Origin: Metridium senile
Taxonomy: Eukaryota; Cnidaria; Anthozoa; Actiniaria; Metridiidae
Assembly: GCA_949775045.1 (NCBI GenBank)
Contig: OX459098.1
Location: 16,497,581 to 16,561,580 of the forward strand
Reading direction: 5' to 3'
DNA length: 64,000 bases
In this document: piece after piece, positions 46,702 through 59,200 of the stretch
Numbering within the stretch: the first letter of the stretch is position 1
Layout of the letters: each line of letters opens with the position of its first letter
Program-made: the position numbers and the translations under genes
The notes under the pieces: generated by a model
The model's input: only the letters and a program-made list of their open reading frames with translations
Told to the model about the DNA's origin: nothing
Database searches by the model: none

Positions 46702-47835
46702 CTAACGTTTTGGAATCTTTTTTTCCGCTACTGCTTTAGGATCAGTATTCTCGTCGTTTTTCCTTTTAGAGCTGACCGTTGTCCATGGCATTTCAGTGTC
46801 ATCGTTTAGAAAGCCTGCAATAGAGAATGAAACACCCCCTGCCCCAAACAACCGCTCAGTACCCTCGTTTAAAACCTCAACAGTTTCATGTCCTATATCA
46901 CCCTGAGCTATAGAGTTTGAGTCTTCTTTTTCTGCTTTATCTTGTTCTGTTTCTTGTTGTTCTGTTTCTTGTTGTTCTGTTTCTTGTTGTTCTGTTTCTT
47001 GTTGTTCTGTTTCTTGTTGTTCTGTTTCTTGTTGTTCTGTTTCTTGTTGTTCTGTTTCTTGTTGTTCTGGTTCTTCTTGTGTGGATATTTCTTCTTCATT
47101 TGCCTCCAGTCGCGTTGGCGAAGCTGGGCTTGCAATTTCTTGGTCCTTGTCGTGTGCGTTCGCCAAACCCGCGTAGTAGTCATCTTCTTGACTTTGGCAT
47201 CTTTGCTCCGAATGCCCAACCTCACTGCAGTATTGGCACACCAAATTCTCGTCGCATTCATTTGCCATATGTCCGATTCCTTTACAGTTATAACACTTTA
47301 CATATGGACAGTTTTTCAGTAAATGGTATGTCGAAGCACAGTTACGGCACGTTTTAGTTTGACCATAGTGGTACACTCGACATTCAAATCCCTCTATCTT
47401 CACGAAGGATGGGATGGGCCTACGTATCGCCATTGATACGGTTCTTATTCCATTGTCGACAGTAGGGTAACCGATAATTTTGTCATTTCTGACTTTATAC
47501 ACGTGGCCAAATTCGCTCATGTACGCTTTTAGCTCGTTATTGTGTACTTCGTATGGTACTTGATACACTTTGACAAACACCATTCCCCCATCAGCCGGAG
47601 TGATGATTACCGGTCCCCCATTAACAATTATCGTCTGCAAATTCAGAACATCTTCAACTATCATATGCGTCTTGAAGGTAATTAAAGTCGTTTTGTCCCC
47701 AGCATCTTGCACGCATACAATGTTACCGCTCGGTATTTCCTCCAAGGCTTCAAAAGCGTCAAGAATCTCACTCGGAGTGGCATAGCATTGGGCCACACGA
47801 ACAGTATTCGGTCTTTTACGTCTCAAGTTCACCAT
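46702..47835 (-). CDS. LINE ORF1: RNA-binding protein with three CCHC zinc knuckles
   Basis: The start is taken as the ATG at 47835, since the frame's upstream start codon is GTG. The protein has about 377 residues. VFVKVYQVPYEVHNNELKAY resembles the start of an RRM-like fold. Three cysteine clusters follow: CRNCASTYHLLKNC (divergent, lacking the Gly), CYNCKGIGHMANEC and CQYCSEVGHSEQRC, the latter two classical CX2CX4HX4C knuckles. A QQETE pentapeptide is then repeated eight times (15-bp DNA repeat at about 46949-47070), followed by a short C-terminus. Such ORF1 proteins bind the element's RNA as a chaperone. The frame is intact, suggesting recent activity. Confidence 0.85.
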   Translation of the reverse strand: MVNLRRKRPNTVRVAQCYATPSEILDAFEALEEIPSGNIVCVQDAGDKTTLITFKTHMIVEDVLNLQTIIVNGGPVIITPADGGMVFVKVYQVPYEVHNNELKAYMSEFGHVYKVRNDKIIGYPTVDNGIRTVSMAIRRPIPSFVKIEGFECRVYHYGQTKTCRNCASTYHLLKNCPYVKCYNCKGIGHMANECDENLVCQYCSEVGHSEQRCQSQEDDYYAGLANAHDKDQEIASPASPTRLEANEEEISTQEEPEQQETEQQETEQQETEQQETEQQETEQQETEQQETEQQETEQDKAEKEDSNSIAQGDIGHETVEVLNEGTERLFGAGGVSFSIAGFLNDDTEMPWTTVSSKRKNDENTDPKAVAEKKIPKR

Positions 47836-47862
47836 TTCGATCACAATCTGTTCAAATCCAAA

Positions 47863-47880
47863 GATAAGAACAGATACTAC
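47863..47880 (-). other. 18-nt match to U2 snRNA at the LINE 5' end
   Basis: On the minus strand the element's first bases read GTAGTATCTGTTCTTATC, identical to the conserved U2 snRNA region that holds the GUAGUA branch-site recognition sequence (compared from memory of vertebrate U2). The first three bases overlap the satellite target duplication. The match stops where the element's own sequence begins (TTTGGATTTG). Confidence 0.7.
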
Positions 47881-50800
47881 TCTTTCCTAGTGTTTCTACT
47901 GCATCCATGTATTTCAAACGCAAGAGCAATAATCAATAAGTGGAAGTATCACTGAGTATTAAATACAAAGTGATTAGTCTTACGTGCCATCCGAAGCATA
48001 AAACAAGCACCCCCTACAACGTGTGGGTTGTCTTGGATGAAACTCGCTTGCAATGCGATATCACATTGAATGCGCGAGTTGACCCTTCTCCCCACTGGGA
48101 ATAAGAACAATAAGATTAGCATAACAATAAACCTGCCCTGAAAGACTAGGAGTTTTCAATTGTATAAATCGAGTGACGCTTAGTTAGTCTACGTATAGGA
48201 ATTACCATTTATAGCTTAGGGGCTGGTTCTCTCCTCCCTTCGGACGAGCTGGGTGTGGGGAACGGAGAGCGCGTGAGTTTTTTCTTTTTTTTTTAATTTT
48301 TTCTTTTCTTTTTCTGATAAAAACAGCCCTTCTCATTTGAAACGTTTACAAACTAAAAAACTAGTTTCTGCATTTAATAACGAAAAGCATTATGGGTAAT
48401 TATGCAAAGTTTCGACAGCACATGGACCAGATCCCAATTCTTGACATATTTTTTTACAAGTGCTCAGTCACCCGCTCCAACCGGACAAAAATTGCACCGA
48501 TTGCCATCTTTACAAGTCGAAACTCAATAAAATTGCCTTGGTTGGTTTTGGTATCTACTATTGGCAGGTAGGGAATTCCATGTTTTTGCCCCGTTGTAGC
48601 GAAACGAAGATTCAAAATTTTGCAAAAGATTGGTACTTAGCAGTTCTTGCTAACGGTAAGCGAAGCTGCAGATCTTTGCTTCTAGTATTGTAATCAGTGG
48701 AATTGACTAGAAAACCGGAACTGCTCATTTAACAGGTATATGCCCGGGCTAGACTATTTAGGCATTTAATTTGTATACCAGCATACAATTAATTGTACGG
48801 AAAATTTCTGTCAAAAGGATTAGGAGAAAGTAAGATTTAATTCATTTTTTCATTTTTTTTTTCCTGCCTTCAATGATTGCAGAAGCGCGCCTCTGTAACC
48901 TGTATAGGTACTCTTTCCTAGTGTTTATACTGCATCCATGCATTTCAAACGCAAGAACAATAATCAACAAGTGGAAGTATCATTGAGTATTAAATACAAA
49001 GTGATTAGTCTTACGTGCCATCCGAAGCATAAAACAAGCACCCCCTACAACGTGTGGGTTGTCTTGGATGAAACTCGCTTGCAATGCGATATCACATTGA
49101 ATGCGCGAGTTGACCCTTCTCCCCACTGGGAATAAGAACAATAAGATTAGCATAACAATAAACCTGCCCTGAAAGACTAGGAGTTTTCAATTGTATAAAT
49201 CGAGTGACGCTTAGTTAGTCTACGTATAGGAATTACCATTTATAGCTTAGGGGCTGGTTCTCTCCTCCCTTCGGACGAGCTGGGTGTGGGGAACGGAGAG
49301 CGCGTGAGTTTTTTCTTTTTTCTTTTCTTTTTCTGATAAAAACAGCCTTTCTCATTCGAAACGTTTACAAACTAAAAAACTAGTTTCTGCATTTAATAAC
49401 GAAAAGCATTATGGGTAATTATGCAAAGTTTCGACAGCACATGGACCAGATCCCAATTCTTGACATATTTTTTATAAGTGCTCAGTCACTCGCTCCAACC
49501 GGACAAAAATTGCACCGATTGCCATCTTTACAAGTCGAAACTCAATAAAATTGCCTTGGTTGGTTTTGGTATCTACTATTGGCAGGTAGGGAATTCCATG
49601 TTTTTGCCCCGTTGTAGCGAAACGAAGATTCAAAATTGTGCGAAGATTGGTACTTAGCAGTTCTTGCTAACGGTAAGCGAAGCTGCAGATCTTTGCTTCT
49701 AGTATTGTAATCAGTGGAATTGACTAGAAAACCGGAACTGCTCATTTAACAGGTATATGCCCGGGCTAGACTATTTAGGCATTTAATTTGTATACCAGCA
49801 TACAATTGTACGGAAAATATCTGTCAAAAGGATTAGGAGAAAGTAAGATTTAATTCATTTTTTTTTTCCTGCCTTCAATGATTGCAGAAGCGCGCCTCTG
49901 TAACCTGTATAGGTACTCTTTCCTAGTGTTTATACTGCATCCATGCATTTCAAACGCAAGAACAATAATCAACAAGTGGAAGTATCATTGAGTATTAAAT
50001 ACAAAGTGATTAGTCTTACGTGCCATCCGAAGCATAAAACAAGCACCCCCTACAACGTGTGGGTTGTCTTGGATGAAACTCGCTTGCAATGCGATATCAC
50101 ATTGAATGCGCGAGTTGACCCTTCTCCCCACTGGGAATAAGAACAATAAGATTAGCATAACAATAAACCTGCCCTGAAAGACTAGGATTTTTCAATTGTA
50201 TAAATCGAGTGACGCTTAGTTAGTCTACGTATAGGAATTACCATTTATAGCTTAGGGGCTGGTTCTCTCCTCCCTTCGGACGAGCTGGGTGTGGGGAACG
50301 GAGAGCGCGTGAGTTTTTTCTTTTTTCTTTTTCTTTTTTCTTTTCTTTTTCTGATAAAAACAGCCTTTCTCATTCGAAACGTTTACAAACTAAAAAACTA
50401 GTTTCTGCATTTAATAACGAAAAGCATTATGGGTAATTATGCAAAGTTTCGACAGCACATGGACCAGATCCCAATTCTTGACATATTTTTTATAAGTGCT
50501 CAGTCACCCGCTCCAACCGGACAAAAATTGCACCGATTGCCATCTTTACAAGTCGAAACTCAATAAAATTGCCTTGGTTGGTTTTGGTATCTACTATTGG
50601 CAGGTAGGGAATTCCATGTTTTTGCCCCGTTGTAGCGAAACGAAGATTCAAAATTGTGCGAAGATTGGTACTTAGCAGTTCTTGCTAACGGTAAGCGAAG
50701 CTGCAGATCTTTGCTTCTAGTATTGTAATCAGTGGAATTGACTAGAAAACCGGAACTGCTCATTTAACAGGTATATGCCCGGGCTAGACTATTTAGGCAT

Positions 50801-53800
50801 TTAATTTGTATACCAGCATACAATTAATTGTACGGAAAATTTCTGTCAAAAGGATTAGGAGAAAGTAAGATTTAATTCATTTTTTCATTTTTTTTTTCCT
50901 GCCTTCAATGATTGCAGAAGCGCGCCTCTGTAACCTGTATAGGTACTCTTTCCTAGTGTTTATACTGCATCCATGCATTTCAAACGCAAGAACAATAATC
51001 AACAAGTGGAAGTATCATTGAGTATTAAATACAAAGTGATTAGTCTTACGTGCCATCCGAAGCATAAAACAAGCACCCCCTACAACGTGTGGGTTGTCTT
51101 GGATGAAACTCGCTTGCAATGCGATATCACATTGAATGCGCGAGTTGACCCTTCTCCCCACTGGGAATAAGAACAATAAGATTAGCATAACAATAAACCT
51201 GCCCTGAAAGACTAGGATTTTTCAATTGTATAAATCGAGTGACGCTTAGTTAGTCTACGTATAGGAATTACCATTTATAGCTTAGGGGCTGGTTCTCTCC
51301 TCCCTTCGGACGAGCTGGGTGTGGGGAACGGAGAGCGCGTGAGTTTTTTCTTTTTTCTTTTTCTTTTTTCTTTTCTTTTTCTGATAAAAACAGCCTTTCT
51401 CATTCGAAACGTTTACAAACTAAAAAACTAGTTTCTGCATTTAATAACGAAAAGCATTATGGGTAATTATGCAAAGTTTCGACAGCACATGGACCAGATC
51501 CCAATTCTTGACATATTTTTTATAAGTGCTCAGTCACCCGCTCCAACCGGACAAAAATTGCACCGATTGCCATCTTTACAAGTCGAAACTCAATAAAATT
51601 GCCTTGGTTGGTTTTGGTATCTACTATTGGCAGGTAGGGAATTCCATGTTTTTGCCCCGTTGTAGCGAAACGAAGATTCAAAATTGTGCGAAGATTGGTA
51701 CTTAGCAGTTCTTGCTAACGGTAAGCGAAGCTGCAGATCTTTGCTTCTAGTATTGTAATCAGTGGAATTGACTAGAAAACCGGAACTGCTCATTTAACAG
51801 GTATATGCCCGGGCTAGACTATTTAGGCATTTAATTTGTATACCAGCATACAATTGTACGGAAAATTTCTGTCAAAAGGATTAGGAGAAAGTAAGATTTA
51901 ATTCATTTTTTCATTTTTTTTTTCCTGCCTTCAATGATTGCAGAAGCGCGCCTCTGTAACCTGTATAGGTACTCTTTCCTAGTGTTTATACTGCATCCAT
52001 GCATTTCAAACGCAAGAACAATAATCAACAAGTGGAAGTATCATTGAGTATTAAATACAAAGTGATTAGTCTTACGTGCCATCCGAAGCATAAAACAAGC
52101 ACCCCCTACAACGTGTGGGTTGTCTTGGATAAAACTCGCTTGCAATGCGATATCACATTGAATGCGCGAGTTGACCCTTCTCCCCACTGGGAATAAGAAC
52201 AATAAGATTAGCATAACAATAAACCTGCCCTGAAAGACTAGGATTTTTCAATTGTATAAATCGAGTGACGCTTAGTTAGTCTACGTATAGGAATTACCAT
52301 TTATAGCTTAGGGGCTGGTTCTCTCCTCCCTTCGGACGAGCTGGGTGTGGGGAACGGAGAGCGCGTGAGTTTTTTCTTTTTTCTTTTTCTTTTTTCTTTT
52401 CTTTTTCTGATAAAAACAGCCTTTCTCATTCGAAACGTTTACAAACTAAAAAACTAGTTTCTGCATTTAATAACGAAAAGCATTATGGGTAATTATGCAA
52501 AGTTTCGACAGCACATGGACCAGATCCCAATTCTTGACATATTTTTTATAAGTGCTCAGTCACCCGCTCCAACCGGACAAAAATTGCACCGATTGCCATC
52601 TTTACAAGTCGAAACTCAATAAAATTGCCTTGGTTGGTTTTGGTATCTACTATTGGCAGGTAGGGAATTCCATGTTTTTGCCCCGTTGTAGCGAAACGAA
52701 GATTCAAAATTGTGCGAAGATTGGTACTTAGCAGTTCTTGCTAACGGTAAGCGAAGCTGCAGATCTTTGCTTCTAGTATTGTAATCAGTGGAATTGACTA
52801 GAAAACCGGAACTGCTCATTTAACAGGTATATGCCCGGGCTAGACTATTTAGGCATTTAATTTGTATACCAGCATACAATTGTACGGAAAATTTCTGTCA
52901 AAAGGATTAGGAGAAAGTAAGATTTAATTCATTTTTTCATTTTTTTTTTCCTGCCTTCAATGATTGCAGAAGCGCGCCTCTGTAACCTGTATAGGTACTC
53001 TTTCCTAGTGTTTATACTGCATCCATGCATTTCAAACGCAAGAACAATAATCAACAAGTGGAAGTATCATTGAGTATTAAATACAAAGTGATTAGTCTTA
53101 CGTGCCATCCGAAGCATAAAACAAGCACCCCCTACAACGTGTGGGTTGTCTTGGATAAAACTCGCTTGCAATGCGATATCACATTGAATGCGCGAGTTGA
53201 CCCTTCTCCCCACTGGGAATAAGAACAATAAGATTAGCATAACAATAAACCTGCCCTGAAAGACTAGGATTTTTCAATTGTATAAATCGAGTGACGCTTA
53301 GTTAGTCTACGTATAGGAATTACCATTTATAGCTTAGGGGCTGGTTCTCTCCTCCCTTCGGACGAGCTGGGTGTGGGGAACGGAGAGCGCGTGAGTTTTT
53401 TCTTTTTTCTTTTTCTTTTTTCTTTTCTTTTTCTGATAAAAACAGCCTTTCTCATTCGAAACGTTTACAAACTAAAAAACTAGTTTCTGCATTTAATAAC
53501 GAAAAGCATTATGGGTAATTATGCAAAGTTTCGACAGCACATGGACCAGATCCCAATTCTTGACATATTTTTTATAAGTGCTCAGTCACCCGCTCCAACC
53601 GGACAAAAATTGCACCGATTGCCATCTTTACAAGTCGAAACTCAATAAAATTGCCTTGGTTGGTTTTGGTATCTACTATTGGCAGGTAGGGAATTCCATG
53701 TTTTTGCCCCGTTGTAGCGAAACGAAGATTCAAAATTGTGCGAAGATTGGTACTTAGCAGTTCTTGCTAACGGTAAGCGAAGCTGCAGATCTTTGCTTCT

Positions 53801-56258
53801 AGTATTGTAATCAGTGGAATTGACTAGAAAACCGGAACTGCTCATTTAACAGGTATATGCCCGGGCTAGACTATTTAGGCATTTAATTTGTATACCAGCA
53901 TACAATTGTACGGAAAATTTCTGTCAAAAGGATTAGGAGAAAGTAAGATTTAATTCATTTTTTCATTTTTTTTTTTCCTGCCTTCAATGATTGCAGAAGC
54001 GCGCCTCTGTAACCTGTATAGGTACTCTTTCCTAGTGTTTATACTGCATCCATGCATTTCAAACGCAAGAACAATAATCAACAAGTGGAAGTATCATTGA
54101 GTATTAAATACAAAGTGATTAGTCTTACGTGCCATCCGAAGCATAAAACAAGCACCCCCTACAACGTGTGGGTTGTCTTGGATAAAACTCGCTTGCAATG
54201 CGATATCACATTGAATGCGCGAGTTGACCCTTCTCCCCACTGGGAATAAGAACAATAAGATTAGCATAACAATAAACCTGCCCTGAAAGACTAGGATTTT
54301 TCAATTGTATAAATCGAGTGACGCTTAGTTAGTCTACGTATAGGAATTACCATTTATAGCTTAGGGGCTGGTTCTCTCCTCCCTTCGGACGAGCTGGGTG
54401 TGGGGAACGGAGAGCGCGTGAGTTTTTTCTTTTTTCTTTTTCTTTTTTCTTTTCTTTTTCTGATAAAAACAGCCTTTCTCATTCGAAACGTTTACAAACT
54501 AAAAAACTAGTTTCTGCATTTAATAACGAAAAGCATTATGGGTAATTATGCAAAGTTTCGACAGCACATGGACCAGATCCCAATTCTTGACATATTTTTT
54601 ATAAGTGCTCAGTCACCCGCTCCAACCGGACAAAAATTGCACCGATTGCCATCTTTACAAGTCGAAACTCAATAAAATTGCCTTGGTTGGTTTTGGTATC
54701 TACTATTGGCAGGTAGGGAATTCCATGTTTTTGCCCCGTTGTAGCGAAACGAAGATTCAAAATTGTGCGAAGATTGGTACTTAGCAGTTCTTGCTAACGG
54801 TAAGCGAAGCTGCAGATCTTTGCTTCTAGTATTGTAATCAGTGGAATTGACTAGAAAACCGGAACTGCTCATTTAACAGGTATATGCCCGGGCTAGACTA
54901 TTTAGGCATTTAATTTGTATACCAGCATACAATTGTACGGAAAATTTCTGTCAAAAGGATTAGGAGAAAGTAAGATTTAATTCATTTTTTCATTTTTTTT
55001 TTCCTGCCTTCAATGATTGCAGAAGCGCGCCTCTGTAACCTGTATAGGTACTCTTTCCTAGTGTTTGTACTGCATCCATGCATTTCAAACGCAAGAACAA
55101 TAATCAACAAGTGGAAGTATCATTGAGTATTAAATACAAAGTGATTAGTCTTACGTGCCATCCGAAGCATAAAACAAGCACCCCCTACAACGTGTGGGTT
55201 GTCTTGGATAAAACTCGCTTGCAATGCGATATCACATTGAATGCGCGAGTTGACCCTTCTCCCCACTGGGAATAAGAACAATAAGATTAGCATAACAATA
55301 AACCTGCCCTGAAAGACTAGGATTTTTCAATTGTATAAATCGAGTGACGCTTAGTTAGTCTACGTATAGGAATTACCATTTATAGCTTAGGGGCTGGTTC
55401 TCTCCTCCCTTCGGACGAGCTGGGTGTGAGGAACGGAGAGCGCGTGAGTTTTTTCTTTTTTCTTTTTCTTTTTTCTTTTCTTTTTCTGATAAAAACAGCC
55501 TTTCTCATTCGAAACGTTTACAAACTAAAAAACTAGTTTCTGCATTTAATAACGAAAAGCATTATGGGTAATTATGCAAAGTTTCGACAGCACATGGACC
55601 AGATCCCAATTCTTGACATATTTTTTATAAGTGCTCAGTCACCCGCTCCAACCGGACAAAAATTGCACCGATTGCCATCTTTACAAGTCGAAACTCAATA
55701 AAATTGCCTTGGTTGGTTTTGGTATCTACTATTGGCAGGTAGGGAATTCCATGTTTTTGCCCCGTTGTAGCGAAACGAAGATTCAAAATTGTGCGAAGAT
55801 TGGTACTTAGCAGTTCTTGCTAACGGTAAGCGAAGCTGCAGATCTTTGCTTCTAGTATTGTAATCAGTGGAATTGACTAGAAAACCGGAACTGCTCATTT
55901 AACAGGTATATGCCCGGGCTAGACTATTTAGGCATTTAATTTGTATACCAGCATACAATTGTACGGAAAATTTCTGTCAAAAGGATTAGGAGAAAGTAAG
56001 ATTTAATTCATTTTTTCATTTTTTTTTTCCTGCCTTCAATGATTGCAGAAGCGCGCCTCTGTAACCTGTATAGGTACTCTTTCCTAGTGTTTGTACTGCA
56101 TCCATGCATTTCAAACGCAAGAACAATAATCAACAAGTGGAAGTATCATTGAGTATTAAATACAAAGTGATTAGTCTTACGTGCCATCCGAAGCATAAAA
56201 CAAGCACCCCCTACAACGTGTGGGTTGTCTTGGATAAAACTCGCTTGCAATGCGATAT

Positions 56259-59200
56259 AATAATAATAATAATAAACTTTATTCAACACAGAATACAAAA
56301 AGGAAAACCTTATTTACATTGTAGCTGTGCGTATAAATAAATTAATAAATAAATAATTAAATTACTCTTAGACTATAAAACTATGTTATTATAAAATATA
56401 TACGATAGAATACAAATAAAAATTAAAATTATATCAAATATTTGTCCAATAAGAATTTTTAAAAGCTTTAACAGTAGTTGATTTTTTTACATTTTCACCA
56501 AGGGAGTTAAACAGTTTAGCTGCAGAAAAGGAAAACGAGCGAAGGCCAGATCTAGAAGAAACTTTAGTCATATGTATATTATTTTTACAACGAGTATTAT
56601 AGCTATGTACATCAGAATTCAGAGTAAATATTTTAGATAAATAAGAAGGACAAAATCCATTTAAACATTTAAAAACAGTAAGACATTTATTAAAGTTCCA
56701 CCTAGCAGTTAGCGTTATCCAACCAAGACTTTTTAGCAATGTCTCTGTATGAGTCTCTCTGACTCTCTTTTGTAGGATAATTCGCGCTCCCCTTCTTTGC
56801 AGACGATGGAGTCTCTCAAGACTAGTGGGATCAGCATTAGTCCAAATTACATCGCAGTACTCGTATAAGGGCTGGATTAGGGATGTATGCAACTGTCGAC
56901 AAGTGTCTACGTTTAGAAATTTCCTAATTCTACTCAACAGACTTAGTCGACGTGAAATCTTTGCAGCAACAGTGTCTATATGAGAGTGCCAATTTAAATA
57001 AGAGTCAAATGTCAATCCAAGATATTTCATAGTATCTGTGAATTCTAGAGTGGATCCGTCAATCGATAGAATAGGTTTAGCGCACCTGGTAAGCCTCTGC
57101 CTACTTCCAAACAGCATCACCTTCGTCTTTTTACAGTTTACTAACAACTCATTGACATTGAACCAATTATTCAGGTGATTTAGATCTCGCTGAAGAGTAG
57201 ATTGAATGTTACCAACATCTTTACCAGCAAAAAATAATGCTGTATCATCAGCGTAAATTACAACTTTACTGTCCTTGACAACACTTGGCAAATCGTTTAT
57301 GAATATTGTAAACAACAGTGGACCAAGTACTGATCCTTGTGGGACCCCCAGAGTAAGATCAAAGCAATCAGATAAAGTACCATTGACGCAGACAGATTGT
57401 GACCTTTGTTTCAGATAGTTATCGAACCAATTTAAGGTGACACCGCGTATACCAATATTCTCTAGCTTGTACTTTAGTAGAGGATGACTGACCATGTCGA
57501 ATGCTTTGCTGAGGTCGAGAAAAATTGCACCTATGACATTTCCTCTGTCAAAGTTCTTCAGGATATAATCAGAGACATCCAAAAGGGCAGTACATGTAGA
57601 ATGTCCACGCCTGAAGGCAGATTGATGTGGAGAGAGAATCCTATTAGATACCAAATGATCATGAACCTGCTGATGGACAGCACGTTCAAGAATTTTCATC
57701 ACAACAGGAAGCACCGAGATAGGCCTGTAGTTATTTACATCAGTTAAATCACCAGATTTATGCAGAGGAGTAACAGTGGCCGACTTCCAGGACTTTGGTA
57801 CTTCACCGGTCATAAGGGACAAATTATATATGGTGGTGAGAGGTTTGGCCAGGGTATCAGCACCAAGCTTCAGTAAACGAGTAGGAATGTTATTAAGACC
57901 AGAGGACTTTTTAACACGAAGCGAGGAAAGCTCCTTTCGCACAAAGTCAGATGATATTTTTTTGAAGGAAAAGTCAGATATGCCCGCAGCAGAACTGCTA
58001 AGAACTACACCTGAACTGCCACTTGAAGATCCAAATGCACCACGCAGTCGAGTTCCAATAGACGTGAAGAATTCATTGAAACAGCGAGCAATATTTGAAT
58101 TATCAGTGTATCTCAATTCATCGTAGACAAGTTCATGCAAAGACTGTTTATTTTTCTTTGGGATCAGCTTTCTGATGGTTGACCAGATCTTGGAAGGGTC
58201 GTCGGCATCATTGGAAAGTAAGGTGTTATAATGATCCCGTTTAGCCTCATTGATAAGATTAGTAACCTTGTTTCTTGACTTTTTGTAGCGAACCCAATCC
58301 TCATTCGACTTAGATCTTACTGCTTTGCGTTTGCAAGTACCTCGAGTTTTGATAGAAGTCCTGATTTCTTCGGTCATCCAAGGCGGTTGGCTACCACGAA
58401 CACGAAGAGTACGTAGAGGAACAAATTTGTTACAGAGATCTTCAAGAAAGGTCTTCATGCAGAACCAGGCATCATCAGGGTTATCAAAAAGGCTAACAGT
58501 ATCCCAAGGAACATCTTCTAGGTCTTTATTAAAGGCTTTAGGATCAAAGTTCTTAAAACTGCGGACGTTGATCACCTTTGCTTTAGGTCGTGGAGTTTTG
58601 CAGGTCCTGTTACAGTAAATCAAATAATGATCACTGATGGAGAGATCAAGGACACCAGAGTTGGACACACGATGACTTGCGTTGGTAAAAATTAGATCAA
58701 TAGTAGTAGAAGAATGTGGCGTGACACGAGTTGGCTCCTTTATAAGTTGTTTAAGGCCAATGTCTTTCATCTTTTTGACAAAATCTTTTCCCTGTTTTGA
58801 AGCAGTGTCGCAATTAAAGTCTCCAAGCAAGTAAAATTCAGAGGTTTCGAAGTCAATATCCTCCACGTAATTAAGCAGTCTAGAATAGAAGGTAGTAACA
58901 TCTGGAGGGCGATAAACAGAACCAATGAGCAAAGGTTTAGATCGTAGAAACTTGATGCTACAGAGAACTATTTCCAGGTCGTTAAAGTCAGAAGACAAGG
59001 AAATGCGATCGAAAACAAAACATTCCTTTAGATAAATAGCCGTTCCACCGCCATTTCGGTTCCTATCACGACGTTCCAATTGATAGCCGTCAATAAGAAT
59101 TTCTTCATTAGAAATAGAGTCGTCCAACCAAGTCTCGGATAAGGCTATGACATCTGGTTTAGTATCGTGGGTAAAAAGACGTAGCTCTTCAATATGTTTT

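Larger units (their letters stand above)
42368..47877 (-). mobile_element. Tx1/L1-superfamily LINE, nearly complete, inserted in the satellite
   Basis: A 5.5-kb element on the minus strand holds a short 5' leader, ORF1, ORF2, a 3' UTR of about 870 bp and a poly(A) tail (T run at 42368-42380). A 20-bp target duplication TACTCTTTCCTAGTGTTTCT flanks it (42348-42367 and 47878-47897). The 3' UTR has a two-copy tandem repeat of about 190 bp. The insertion point in the monomer is the same as for the element at 37193-38672. Placement in the Tx1/L1 group rests on the CCHC ORF1, the endonuclease start (SINVRGIGSPLK, QESH) and the reverse-transcriptase wording (NWRPISLLNVDYKIVAKALG). Confidence 0.88.

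Noticed and set aside
46917..47357. Leu/Val/Phe-rich + strand frames (126-146 codons) resembling membrane proteins
   Set aside because: They are the reverse complement of the QQETE repeat in the LINE ORF1.
42348..47897. The LINE's shared insertion site with the 1480-bp element being due to array duplication of one insertion
   Set aside because: Target duplications of different length, different 5' ends and different bodies argue for separate events. Gene conversion at the 3' junction is not fully excluded.
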